From Evernia prunastri (Eukaryota; Ascomycota; Lecanoromycetes; Lecanorales; Parmeliaceae): a stretch of 64,000 nucleotides of DNA. The stretch's first letter is position 1; each line of letters starts with the position of its first letter. Below the pieces are notes generated by a model. That model did no database searches. It was not told where the DNA came from and saw only the letters and a list, made by a program, of their open reading frames with translations. The stretch covers positions 124,001-188,000 of the forward strand of contig NKYR01000023.1 in the NCBI GenBank assembly GCA_003184365.1, written 5' to 3'. Shown piece by piece: positions 48,084 to 59,417 of this stretch. The position numbers were made by a program, and so were the translations under genes.

Positions 48084-48175
48084 CGGACTAGCGTCATTTC
48101 ACGAGAAAGCAGCTGCAGAGGCCTTTCTTCCACAGCCAACCACATGCTGCGATGGCCGATCATGTAATCCGACGC
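48084..48175 (-). repeat. Dispersed repeat, copy 2 (minus orientation)
   Basis: Contains GGCGGACTAGCGTCATTTCA, CGAGAAAGCAGCTGC, CCACAGCCAACCA and ATCATGTAATCC in order. It lies about 150 bp beyond the stop codon of the SNF2 gene and is the reverse complement of the right-hand copies. Confidence 0.7.
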
Positions 48176-48321
48176 CCACATTGGTGCCTTCGTTCCGTAT
48201 TCTTCCGAGGCTCCAACTGAGTATTTCACTTCTGGGTTCTGAAGCACGTGTAGTCGCTGCGCTGGAAACAAAGTCCAACTATAAAAGTCTAGTGTTATGG
48301 GACGGTCCCTCCGACTCTACT

Positions 48322-51295
48322 CTAGCCAACAAGATCCTTCAAGTACTGCAGCCGGCCAAGGGTTAGCTCAGCCCTATTAATGCCTCCACCCTTTAAGGTA
48401 AGGTCTGCCAGCTCTTGCTTCTTTCGCTGAAGCTTCAGCACTTGCTCCTCCCAAGATCCTAGTATGATGTATCTTGTTGTTATAACCTCTTTCATTTGTC
48501 CCAGTCTGTATATCCTATCCAGCGCCTGTGCTTCACTCATCGGATTCCACTGCGGCTCCATGATATAGGCGCGTGATGCAGCAGTCAAGTCGAGCCCAAT
48601 TCCACCGCACGATATGGTAGCAAGAAGGACGCGAATGCCGGGATCGTTGCGGAAGACACGGAGGACGTTAGAGCGGCCGTTGGCTGAGAGGGTGCCGTCG
48701 AGGCGGACGCAGCGGATAGAATTCGTCTGAAGCTGGGGCTGAATGATGTCAAATGTCTTGGTCCATGAGGAGAAGATGACACTAGGCTTAGGATTAGCCC
48801 GTTTCCTGTCAGAAAGAGGGGAATGGACAACCTTTTAGTGTCCTCTCGTGTATCGAGTAAGTCTCGTAACAGCCTCTCCACTTTAGTGGGCAGATGGTCA
48901 TTATTATCAAAGACCATCGGATTTGACGGAGCTGGAGGATTACTCTCGGCAGAACTTTCATCTTCCTTATCTTTTGTATATTGTCCCCGAGAGCGCCGCG
49001 GAAGGTGGTTACAGACCCTGAAGACCTTGGTCGGTGCAGTGTCTTGACCCTTGAAACATAGTGAACACCAGAGCTCCAATGATTCGCCAATCCAGGGTTC
49101 ATCCTCGTGTTCTACACCCATCTCACTTGATAGAGCAGAGGAAAGATCTTGACAACACGCGATGTTTGAACATTTGGCAAGCCCAATTTCCTCGAGTTGG
49201 TCGAAGCGCGCCTGGGCCTCTTGCACGTTCCATGCTGGCGGAGCTTTCTCAATTTCCTGCGTCTCATATGACTTCCTTGGTCCGTGATTGCACATCAAGC
49301 GGAGTTCGTTGACCCACTTCAAGGCGTTGAGGAATTTCGTCCCTGCGTCTTCCCCTCGGATGTTGTCGAGATCGTACAGAGTTTTGGTTTTGACTCGTTG
49401 GTAGTCATCCCATTCTTTCCTGCTAAAGTTTAGGTAAGCTATGTCATCTCTTCGAGGAAGGAGCTCAATGGTTGTCTTTGGACGTCGAAGTGAAAGGCAA
49501 TTAACAAGCGTCTTCAGCTTCGCAACTGAATCCGGACCGGATCTTGTTTTCCAATTTTGGGTAACCTGGGCGTTGAAGACCTTGTGGTCGTCGAAAGGGG
49601 AGCATCGCAGAAACTTGAATAGACTGAATAGATCTGCGAGGCGGTTCTGTATTGGCGTGGCGGTTGAGACCCAGCGCCGGTCTGCTTCCAGGGCACATAC
49701 GGATTTTGAAAAGGATTTGGATGGTTCGCGAATTATGTGAGCTACCGAGTCAGTAAAAGACGGAATAATTTGATCCTCGAATTACCTTCATCCAGCACAA
49801 CTCTTCCCCAATATGTGGAATGCAATGTCAAGCGATCTTGTGGTCCAGCTAGCCAAGCCTTCCAGTCCAGACGTACAATAGAATATGTTGTTATCACCAA
49901 CTCATACTTCTCGAGTTGCTCAAGGTATTTGGTCCTGTCTTTCCCATAGTAGACACAGTACTTTAGGGAGTTTGGTGATCGTAGGTGCCTGACAACATCA
50001 GCTCTAATTGGTTCGGATTCAATTTGCCAGCGTTAATGCGATTCACTTTTGTAGTTCGTCCTTCCACATTTGAATCACTACGAACGTCAGCTAAAGTCAA
50101 GTCTGCAATGGAAGGCTATCACCGACAAGTCTTGGGAACCACAAGCAATGTGGTAGATGAAGAGGCATTGCTGAAAAAGCTTCGATCTTTACACTGGTCC
50201 TGGATCTGACTATTGCCCTTGAAACCCGACGCAAGGAGAGCGATAATGCTTAGAGACTTCCCTAATCCAGGTGCGTCGATAAGAAGCCCACCCCGAAATT
50301 GATTAGGTGGCTTCGTCTGTTTCATTCCTGTCACAATGTTCTGGTACAGTACGCGGGTCGAAGAATCATGTATCTCCTTCCAGATGTCTCTGTGAGGGCC
50401 TATCATCGCCCAGCTACGCTCTCGCTGCATCATAAACGTGAGTGCCTGCTTTTGATGTTTGTATAGATGAGCTTTAATAGCTTCAGGCGCGTCTGTGTCG
50501 CTAAGCGCTTCTTGCTCCGTTGAGACTGCAAAAAGATCTATGGGATCTGCCGGGATCTCGAATGCCACTCGTCTTTCACAGCCCAGAGAGTCTTTGAGGT
50601 CCAAAGTATTGATTGTCCGCCCGTCTGCCAAAGACAAGCAGTGGGGGTTGCGATAGGGAACGTTCCGGCTGCAATGCCTTGGATGCTGTAGGTATAAGTG
50701 ACAATTTGCTGCGAAGGCACCGACAACCTCGAAAAGCGTGACCGGTCCATAAAGTACTGCGAGCAGCTCTAAGGGTGACCGTAACGCAGGTCGTCTGGGT
50801 CTGGTTTCTGATCCCACGTTCCTCCCCCCAGCTCCATCAGACTGTGCAGTGCTGCGGTCTGCAAACAGTTCTATGGAGACTTCCTTCTGAAGCACGTCTA
50901 GAATTTTCTTGCCATTTGGATCGAGAGTACCAAATTCCTGCTTTGTGTCTGAGTCCACAAGAGTCGCCGAGTCTGCCAGAGTGCTAAGGGGGATGGGCAC
51001 TTCCATGGCCTTGTAGCGTTCCGGTATTTTGATTTGCAGGCCGACGATCTAATAACAAACATCAGTCGAGTAACAAAAGTCCAGATACTAACGATTGCGA
51101 ACTGGGAACCTTGCGGCTAGTGATGGAATGAAAGTTGTCAGATGCTATAGTGCTGTTCTACGAGAGCAGCGTCTAGATTGTAGTAGAGGTGTAGCTTACC
51201 ATGCCGAAACAACAAACCTCGCCTTCAGCTATCGCTGATGCCTTTGCTGGCTTCTCGATGCATATGCTTTTCTCGTCGCCTGATGTATGCATCAT
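48322..51295 (-). CDS. SNF2-family DNA-dependent ATPase (RAD5/RAD16-like)
   Basis: Nuclear SNF2 ATPase resembling the RAD5/RAD16/HLTF group in chromatin or DNA repair. Exons are about 51295-51200, 51048-50127, 50077-50047, 49988-49786 and 49741-48322, with a problem at 48831-48806. About 881 residues result if those 26 nt are skipped. Motif I is GGLLIDAPGLGKSLS, where DxMGLGKT is usual. Motif II is DEAH, formed across a splice; motif III is STATPIQN. The linker has an atypical Cys-rich part (CSNIACCQD, WCSLCF) where RAD16 relatives carry a RING. The C-terminal lobe has VIFSSWTKTFDII, RLDGTLS, ISCGGIGLDLTAAS and QALDRIYRLGQ. Between the lobes the frame shifts; a 26-nt GT-AG stretch would restore it but is too short for a normal intron. 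The gene may therefore carry a frameshift. It is divergent from the NACHT gene at 52146. Confidence 0.83.
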
Positions 51296-52145
51296 GGTAT
51301 GGTAGAAGCGTGTCGGGTATGCTACGGCTAGCACCAACGCACAAAGGAACGGAAGGGGAGTAACGAGTCGTTAAGAGTATGTGATTCTCTTGCCTAGGAG
51401 GATGGAGGCTGTGACACCCTCCAAATGGGTGCTTCCAGGACATGACACCGGGTAAAGCGTATTTGCAATGGGTAATAAATTTGTACAACACAGCCTTCAC
51501 CCGGCGAGAGCACAGAAATCGCCAGACCACAGTGGTAGGTTCTCAAGAACCTGGAAGATGTTGAATTGTCCCCCCAAGAGACAGGGGGTCATCTGGAGAG
51601 GCTGGGTGCATGCTGACTAATCCAGCGCCAATTCCAATTGGTCAATGCCGACGTCTGACGTGGCACAAGCATCAGTCGAAAATGCCTCACGAACATAACG
51701 CTCTTGGCTGCCTTCACGCTAATGCATATTTATGATGGATGGTAGAAAGAGGCAGAGGTGCTGGAGGCTGATCACAGCCATCTTTCATTCGCAGCGAATC
51801 GACCGGACATAGCAATTATTGATCGCTATAACATAGCCTCGCACACAGACATGGCTGAAAAGTCTGTCAGGAGACGAGGCATAGTTGTGCGTAGCTCTGC
51901 TCTGGTACTTTAGTGAGACACTTCCCCTGTCCGGGTGCCTTTGAATTGTCAGGTCGCGGACGACTTCAAAAGGTCTTGTCGTGGATTCAAGTCCGGCTAC
52001 AGAATGGACATCTCTCTGAAGCAAACTAGTGTGGCAGAGCACAGATTCGTTTGAAAGCCATGAGTGAGTTAGCACACAGACATTCATTCGGAATTGCCAC
52101 GCCAGTCAGCCGTTTTGGGGTTTGTTATACGCCAAGTCAGATGCT
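51296..52145. promoter_or_regulatory. Intergenic region between divergent SNF2 and NACHT genes
   Basis: About 850 bp between two head-to-head genes, so it should contain both promoters. No coding feature or specific motif is supported. Confidence 0.45.
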
Positions 52146-55100
52146 ATGGCAGCCGCAGAGGAAACAATAAAGAAAGCGCTTGCCAATTTGAAGGCAACAA
52201 TCTCGGCTGAGGATGCTTGCATGTTCTCCAACACATCACTGCGCGATTTATGTGATGAGGCCCACAAAATTGAAGAAGAACAAGGAGCCCGCTATGACCT
52301 GAGAAACATGCGGAGGGTAGAGCCTTTTCTGCAATGTTTGGAGAGCTATGCTGGTGTTATAGAGGTCTTTTGCCAAGCTCATGCGCCGATGGCTTTTGTA
52401 TGGGTAGATTTCATTGCGCCCCTTCACTCCCTTGTAAGTTTGACTGATAAGTCACTCAGGGTCCGATCAAATTGATGCTCCAGGTATTCATGACTGCATT
52501 TTCCAGCGTCGTTGTGAATGAGGACTAATAAAGTACCAGATGGCAAGGAATCACTCGAAAGTTATGGAAAAGGTCCTGCAAGCCTTCGGTACCCTTGCCG
52601 GCGCTCTCCCCCGGCTGGACAGGCTACGGGGTTTATTTGGAGAAGACACCCATATCAATCAAGTGCTTGGGCTCATATACAGCGACATAACCGAGTTCAA
52701 CCTGCAAGCATACAAAATTTTCCGCCGCAAATTCTGGCACGTCTGGTTTGCTTGCAGTTGGGGTGTCTTTGAGCGACGCTTCGACAAGATCGTCGAGAAA
52801 ATAAGAGTACACTGTGATCGTTTGGACAAGGAAGCTGCAGCTGCCCATTTCCTTGAAATGCAGAAATTCAGGGACAATTGCCACCTCGAGGAGGATGCCT
52901 TGGAACGAAGACACTCCAAAATGGGTCTGGACGTCCTTGGCTGGCTCTCAGCGGGAGAAAATCGTCAAGAGGAACGTCTGCACGAGATCGCTGACGATCG
53001 TCAGCTCGAAGCTTGCGACTGGGTACTAGATGATCCTCAGGTGCGCCCTTGGATGGAAGATGACCATGGAGTGGCCGTACTTTGGATGACTGGCATTCCA
53101 GGGGCCGGCAAAAGTTTTCTCTGCTCACTGATTATAGAAGTCCTACAGATTCAGCCGCAACGCTCTACCCTTTACTATTTCTGTAGTCACCGATCATCCA
53201 GCGAAGACACTTGTGCCAAGATACTGCGTACGTTGGCTTTTCAGTTACTGCAACAAAACATGGATCTGGCGGTGCTTGTCCATGAAGCATTTCTTCAAAG
53301 TGGGTCGAGTCAATCTGGTCCAGCCATGAGGAAGTTGCTCGCTCAAGTTCTGCTTACAACTAAGTTTACACGCCTCGTCGTTGATGGCATTGATGAACTT
53401 GACCACAAAGTTCAACAGGAACTCCTTAAAAGCCTCACAGAAGTCCAGAAGATCGCCAAAACTAATTGCAAGTTGCTTGTGTGCAGCCGAGAGGAGCCTC
53501 TGCTTCCAAAGTCACTAGGAGACAAGATCCACTTGAGGTTAGGGGGCAAGACATCGAAAGGCCTCGGTCTCTACATAAAGAAACAAGTCAAAGATCTACA
53601 AGAGGAATTTGGAGAGATGGACTCCGAACTCATACGTCTGGTGGAACAGCGCCTCTACAGTAAGGCGAAAGGAATGTTTCTCTGGGTCAGACTTGTGATC
53701 TCCACACTCATGCATCAAATGTCAGAGGCCCAGCTTAGGCTTGCAATTGACCAGCTACCAGAAGGGTTGGACGAGGCTTATGGACTCATTACGAGACGAA
53801 TCAATGCTCTGGACTCGCCCTCCCTTCGCGAACGGGTTTTCGTGATACTCTACTGGGTATGTGTAGCACGTCGCCCGATTGGGATTCACGAGGTTGCGGA
53901 CGGAATTACGTTGCACTCGGGTCTCAAAGACTTGAGCGGAAGGACCAGAAGCAATAATCTTCAAAAAGACATTGTCGAACTATGTGCGCCTCTCCTGGAG
54001 AGATCGGGCAAAGATGTCCTTGACTTGGTCCATTTTTCAGCGAAAGAATTTTTCCTCGACGCGCAGAGCGGCCCTTTCATTGACATTGCTAAAGCTCACC
54101 TCAGTATCGCGTTATCCTGTGTCACAAACTTGACGACCTGTCTTGATATGGTACCAGGGTATGATGCTGGAGTTAGCAACGAGGACCTTGAAGCGCGAGT
54201 AGTGCAAGGGCGCTATGGCTTGCAGTCATACGGGCATGAATTCTGGGCGGAGCACGTGCTAGGTTTCCTCGGCACCATTGAGGACTCAGACCCTGCTGCA
54301 AGGCAGCTAATAGAATCCCTAGAAGTCTTTTCTCGGGTATGGAAACATCGTACCCAGACTGATGAGCTACATCTCTCCGGACCCGAGACAACGGAAGCCT
54401 CGATAGGTTTACTTAGACTTCGAAACTCTCCCAAACTTCATCAACGTATCTCCAGCTGGTTCCAATTTAAATCAAAGCTGAAGGAAGGGAGGCGCAAGTT
54501 CAACTTACTTGGTGACCAGCGCCAGTGGCAACTCGAGACAGACGAGACGTATCTCAGTCTTATTGACAACCGCCTGGGTACCATCACAGAAAAATTGCTG
54601 ATGTTGGAGTCATCTCAACTACCCATGCATATTGACAAAAGTGATTACCAACACTTTAGAAGCCGTTTTAGCTTCTCTTGCCGATTTCTTGAATGTCATC
54701 ATTTCTATGATTCGATCAATGACCGAAATAGCCATGAAGCGTCCCACGTACCCTCATTTCCTTGCCTGTTGTGCGATTTCTCGGGGAGGGGGTTCAAGAC
54801 ACGCAAAGAACTTGATAAGCACACGCAGAAATATCATATGTCCCCGGAGGATTTTGAGATACCCAATGATCTACTCGCAGTTCAGGGAGAGTCTTACAAC
54901 GGCTATAGCATGAACGCTGGAAGCCCAGGCGTATCTTTTAAACGATCTAGAGCCTGGACTGAACAAGGCCGCAAGGCTCTACAGCAAGGATTTCGTCACG
55001 TCCTCGCAAATTTCGAGTCCGAGATGACAGCGCACAACGGCAAGGAGCAAGACTTGATCAGGGTAACTTCAACACAGGAAAAGGATCGCGAAGTGGACCA

Positions 55101-56898
55101 CAATAGCAAAGAGGCGTCCTCGTTAACAAATTTCCAAAAAATTCGAGACAAGATTGAAGGACGGCACTATGAGACTTTAGCTGACTTCAAGAGTGATCTT
55201 CGTGGACTCTCGAGGGACTCAACGACATCATTGAAATGGGCAGGAGATGAAAACGTTGATTCAAATTGCGAAGAAGAACTAGAAAAAGCACTTTCAGCGT
55301 TTCCCGCCTTTGCCAACTTCGATTGCACAGACTTGAAGCATGGGCCAATCGGAAATTCCTCTGACGTTGCACATGACTTGGCAGAAAGTCACATTGAAAG
55401 CCTCGACCAGCTCGAGAAAGACATGGCTCATCTAGATCTCACTCCGTTCGGTGCCCGAATACCATATTGGTCGACGACAGAAGAAGTGGATTTTCCAGAG
55501 CTCTTGCAACAATATGGGCGGGACTTTGCCAAGATAGCCGACCACCTTAAGACCAAGACTGTTGAAGAGGTTGATCAGCACTTTGTTCAACTGGTCGAGA
55601 AGGGGAAACCGGAATTGCTGGAGGTAGCTAATCAGGCAGACGCAAGATTGCAGAAAGAGGCGTGTACCAACAAACCCAGTATAGAACCAGAACTTGTTGC
55701 ACCAGAGATACCAGTGGCTAATGCGCCCGGCCAAGATGTCCCTTCCGGTCTCTCGCAACTGCATCCAGTCTCTGGTATGAGGCCACATGATTACCCCTTC
55801 GTAGGGAGGCATCTCTTTCAAACATCTCTAAATCCCTTCGACAACAACGACTTACAGCCTCGGATCCAAGGTAAAGAAATGCAGCAAAGTAATGCGGAAG
55901 CGGAGGGCATTGTTAGCAAACATCAGACAAAGAAGCGACCTCCGCGGCCTCGAGCATTTTGCCCACATTCAGATTGCGACTTCCACAAGCTCGGCTTACA
56001 CGACGAATACGCCTTGGAAAAACACATACTGCGTTTTCACACAGCTACTCGAAAAGTGTGGATCTGCGAGGACATATCGTTTGACAAAAGCTTTCTCTCC
56101 AAATGCAAAGATTGCTCAGCGAGCAAGCGCTACACCTCAAAGAAAAGCGCCGGTAAACACCTTCGCGATGCACACTTCAACGGCGAAACGCAAGCAGAGA
56201 CCTTGCAGAGATGGATGCGAGCAATTGAGGAGCCAAATCCGAAGATGAAAGCGCCCTCGTCGGATTCTGTCCCGAATACTAAGCAAACGGTGAAGCGGCA
56301 GGCAACGGAAGATCCACCAACGAGTCAGCACAGGGCAAAACGTCAAAGGATGGAAGGGACCGTCATCTCCTTACCAGCAATAAAAGATTACCCTGATAGT
56401 TCAAGGACTCTGCCCTCTATGGTTGCTTCACCAACGGGACTCGAGCTTCCGGAAGCGGTTTCGAGATCCAGAAGTCCATCAAGTCTAGACAATAATCCGG
56501 ATGAAGACGATGCAGACAATTCAGACCCTGCTGAATTTGAGACTGAAATTCTTGAGAACGAAGCCGTACTACCAGACGTCTCTTTCGATAATATTTTGCC
56601 CGGCATTAGTACTGGATTTCCATTGGTCGACGAGAACGGCCCACCTCATCGAACCAATCACGCATTGATCAGACCGGAACATGTTTATAGACTACCTTAC
56701 CTTAACCCTTTTAGTAAAACTGCCTGCTTGGATCAAGTCGTAGCGCTCCACTACAAGCTCGACAAAGCCTCTGCGGACAGTCCAGAGTACAACGAAGCGC
56801 TCGAGAATCTGACCTCACTTTCGCGGAAATTGATGAGGAAACTCAGAAACTGGCGACGAACCTCGACGCTTGCGCCGACCATTCCTTTCTCCATCTGA
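52146..56898 (+). CDS. NACHT-domain STAND receptor with C-terminal zinc fingers and SANT-like domain
   Basis: Three exons, 52146-52403, 52460-52483 (24 nt) and 52540-56898, give about 1546 residues. The N-terminal 250 residues (MAAAEETIKKALANLK, FVWGPIKLMLQ, FERRFDKIVEKI) match the helical DUF7708-type domain that precedes fungal NACHT modules. The NTPase has Walker A GIPGAGKSF at about 278 and Walker B RLVVDGIDELD at about 375, followed by winged-helix and helical parts to about 700. There are no WD40, ankyrin or TPR repeats. Instead the C-terminal half has C2H2-like fingers at about 805-860 (CRFLECHHF, CLLCDFSGRGF ... HTQKYH). A SANT/Myb-like segment follows at about 1069-1110 (YWSTTEEVDFPELLQQYGRD). 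More fingers lie at about 1234-1310 (CPHSDCDFHKLG ... HILRFH, CKDCSASKRY ... HLRDAH). The tail is acidic and disordered and ends in a basic helix. Such proteins are NLR-like sensors in fungal allorecognition or immunity; the DNA-binding-type C terminus suggests a nuclear output. That role is inference. Confidence 0.9.
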
Positions 56899-57170
56899 TA
56901 TCAAAAAGAGTGCGAGGCCACGCCTTTCCTTTTCCTAAGCTTGAATGGGCATTTAGAAAGCTCGATTTCATGGCGCTGGGCTTGTTCCACAAAAGGCTTG
57001 CACATGGTCGTGTAGTATTGTAGGGTCTCGACGCGCACTGATTTATCAACAGACATGTGTACCTCTAAGCTGCTTGGTTCGCTCCTCTACCAAAGAATTG
57101 AAAAGGCGGCGAACAAAAGCGTGACAAGGTTGAAAGATAACAAGAAATGATCGCCGCATCTATAAGGTTC

Positions 57171-57236
57171 ATTGGCTACAATGCAACAATTCCGTAGCCG
57201 CTTGCTTGCGAAAGACGCTAGTACTCTCAAAGCGAC
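57171..57236 (+). repeat. Dispersed repeat, copy 3 (plus orientation, partial)
   Basis: Contains ATTGGCTACAATGCAACAAT, then AGCCGCTTGCTTGCG and AAAGACGCTAGT. It lacks the ACATAAT left part seen in fuller copies. Confidence 0.55.
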
Positions 57237-57319
57237 AACAGGGCGCAGATGATGCTCATGTTGCAGGACGCTAAAAAAAAATGCAACGAGGCTGACTCCT
57301 ATCCCGGATAAGCCATAAC

Positions 57320-57423
57320 ACATATATAATCCCTCTCTTGCTCAAAACCGAGAGCTGATTGGCGCTGCATGGAACGCTTTTGCAGCAGCTTGCTTGTCAG
57401 AAGACGCTAGTTCGCCGATGCCC
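57320..57423 (+). repeat. Dispersed repeat, copy 4 (plus orientation)
   Basis: A full-length copy with TATATAATCCCTCTCTTG, CTGATTGGCGCTGC, TTTTGCAGCAGCTTGCTTGT and AGACGCTAGTTCGCC in order. Confidence 0.68.
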
Positions 57424-57817
57424 ATTTTTGGATTTTATCGGAGGTACGCGATCCATTGGGTAAGAAGACCGAAGATCAGATTTTTTCTTTCATTTGGACC
57501 AGTCCAGGCCTTCAGACCGACGGTCTGGACCGTCGAGAGCCTTGCGACCCATCGACTTCCCTTACGGGCTCTGCAAAAATTCAGTCGAGGCTACCCACGA
57601 CAATGCGTGCCCTTTTATTTACACGTCATCTCCTCAATCCATGCACCAAATCGTTTCGCCCATGACTGAGTCTGCAAAATTACGATATCAGCTCCTTTCT
57701 TGTGGGAAAACGCTACCTCGTCACGTCCGATGAGAAGGTTTAGATAAAGAAAAAAGGAAAAAGAACGACTAATAGAATATGCCAATATGTAGGTGAAGTC
57801 TAGCCCGATTCTATGAC

Positions 57818-57920
57818 TCTTACATAATCATGCTCTTGTCAATCAAGAAGGCGCTTGGCTCTGCAAGAAAGGCTTTTGCAGCTTCTTGCTCGTGAAAAGA
57901 CGCTAGTCCGCCGGCGATGC
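57818..57920 (+). repeat. Dispersed repeat, copy 5 (plus orientation)
   Basis: A full-length copy with CTTACATAATCATGCTCTTG, GCGCTTGGCTCTGC, GGCTTTTGCAGCTTCTTGCT and AAAGACGCTAGTCCGCC in order. Confidence 0.7.
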
Positions 57921-58021
57921 TATTGCGCTATTGCATTATTGCACGATTAGAGTGAGCCGCAACGCTAAAGTAGCGAGTTTCCAAAAAAAAAGTCTCCGAC
58001 GCTGCCTAAACAAAGCGTTGC

Positions 58022-58110
58022 TCATTTACATGATCTCTCCCTCCATCGTTCATCTCGCCCATCATTCCAAAAGGGGCCCTTGCAGCTGCTTGCTTAAAGA
58101 TGCTCCTTAA
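58022..58110 (+). repeat. Dispersed repeat, copy 6 (plus orientation, degenerate)
   Basis: Contains TTTACATGATCTCTCCCTC and CCCTTGCAGCTGCTTGCTTA. The right end (GACGCTAGT) has decayed to GATGCTCCT. Confidence 0.5.
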
Positions 58111-58261
58111 TCACGACCTAGAATAACATTTCAAAGCCTCACTCAAGGCCGGGACGCTTCCGGCATTGGGGACAGAGCAAGTATCGCAATAACAGCAAGG
58201 CTTACTCTTAACCCAAGTCAACAGCCATACGTACTGGATCCTCTTTTTTTCACACCGGAAG

Positions 58262-58330
58262 CTGTTTGACTCCGAGACAAATGTAACGAGGGTCCTTGCA
58301 GATTCTTTCTTGTGAAAAGACACGAAAGGA
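58262..58330 (+). repeat. Dispersed repeat, copy 7 (plus orientation, degenerate)
   Basis: Contains GGTCCTTGCAGATTCTTTCT and TGTGAAAAGACACGAAAGG. Only the core is alignable. Confidence 0.4.
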
Positions 58331-58555
58331 CACGCAGGTTGTGCATAATGCTGAGGGTACAGGAAAGCGCTTCACCCAAGCGATTAAGGAGAGCAGAATG
58401 CACCGACGAGCTGGCAACAGAGACTGCGCGAAGATAAGGAAAGGGTTACCGCCTGATACCGAACAAGGCATGATGAGTGCAGGTAGAGCCCCTTTTCCAT
58501 GATAAGGCCATACGAGTACGAGCCAAAGCTGACACCTAACCCAAAAAAGACGAGG

Positions 58556-58660
58556 CACTTACATAATCCCTCTATGTTATCAGAATGGAAAGTGATTGGC
58601 TCTGTCAAAAAGGCTCTTGCAGCTGCTTGCTTGTCAAAAGACGCTAGTTCGCCAGCACCG
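58556..58660 (+). repeat. Dispersed repeat, copy 8 (plus orientation)
   Basis: A full-length copy with CACTTACATAATCCCTCTAT, GTGATTGGCTCTGTC, CTCTTGCAGCTGCTTGCTTG and AAAGACGCTAGTTCGCC in order. It is the closest match to the reverse complement of copy 2. Confidence 0.7.
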
Positions 58661-59417
58661 GTCACAGCCTGTTAGCCCGCGATCCGCACTAGTACATTTA
58701 CGGACTAACAATCGGATATGGAATAATCTTGTTCCTCCATAGACTTAAGATGGCTACACTATTCTACGCAAAAAATCCAAGTCTCCAACTCGTTCCTTCG
58801 ACTCCCTCCATTGGTTAGCGACTACTGCCGCTTCCATATCGCCCGAAGTAGACTGTCGAATGGGAAAGTGCTGGCCCTACTCTACCGCAAGGCTGAGTGA
58901 CGAAGATCGGAATCTCGAGCCTGCGAGGACGGCCCCTCCCACCATCCCGGCTGCAAGCGCTCGGAGAGTCCCTCCGAAAGTTAGGAAAGTTAGCGGACGT
59001 TCCCTCTGAGAAGAGGAAATGTTTTCGGAACCCTCTCTCAGTTCTCAGGGCCAGATCGCCTGGAATCTACTAGTTCTTTCGAAGGTCTTTAAGAGCTCTT
59101 TTCGTGGGCTGCTGCTAGAGGTACTGTAGGGAAGCAAGCTCGGAGTCGACTATATGAGTGTCACGCACATGATCAGACGTTGTATCAGTGTGATCGGGAG
59201 CCAACCTTTATACGACGGTGGTGCTAGGGGGAGGAAGGGGAGTCGGTATGGTGTTGACTTTCGTGCGTGGGGTGGACTGGCATATGCGTGATGGGAGAAT
59301 CCGACTAATGGTCTTTCAGTGTGTATGCAATTTCACGTAATATTTAAGGGTTTGGTGGGGTAGTTCCCCTTTTCATCATTCGTCCATCGTCTCCATTCTC
59401 GCTCCAAAACCTCCAAC

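Larger units (their letters stand above)
46092..48321. other. Gene-poor region with dispersed repeat copies
   Basis: No gene supported over about 2.2 kb. It carries two minus-orientation copies of the repeat family listed separately (about 47210-47310 and 48084-48175). These occur again on the far side of the SNF2/NACHT pair. Confidence 0.45.
56899..59417. other. Gene-poor region with an array of degenerate repeats
   Basis: No gene supported in about 2.5 kb. From about 57165 to 58660 it holds roughly six plus-orientation copies of the dispersed repeat, spaced about 190-490 bp apart. A perfect inverted repeat TCGGAG-N5-CTCCGA lies at 58961-58977. Confidence 0.5.

Noticed and set aside
57394..57733. 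Three overlapping frames of 69-91 codons in the right-hand repeat array
   Set aside because: Overlap in different frames within degenerate repeats, no motifs; chance frames.
45000..59400. A Starship-type giant mobile element carrying the SNF2/NACHT pair
   Set aside because: No tyrosine-recombinase captain gene, typical cargo marker or terminal structure was seen in the window.
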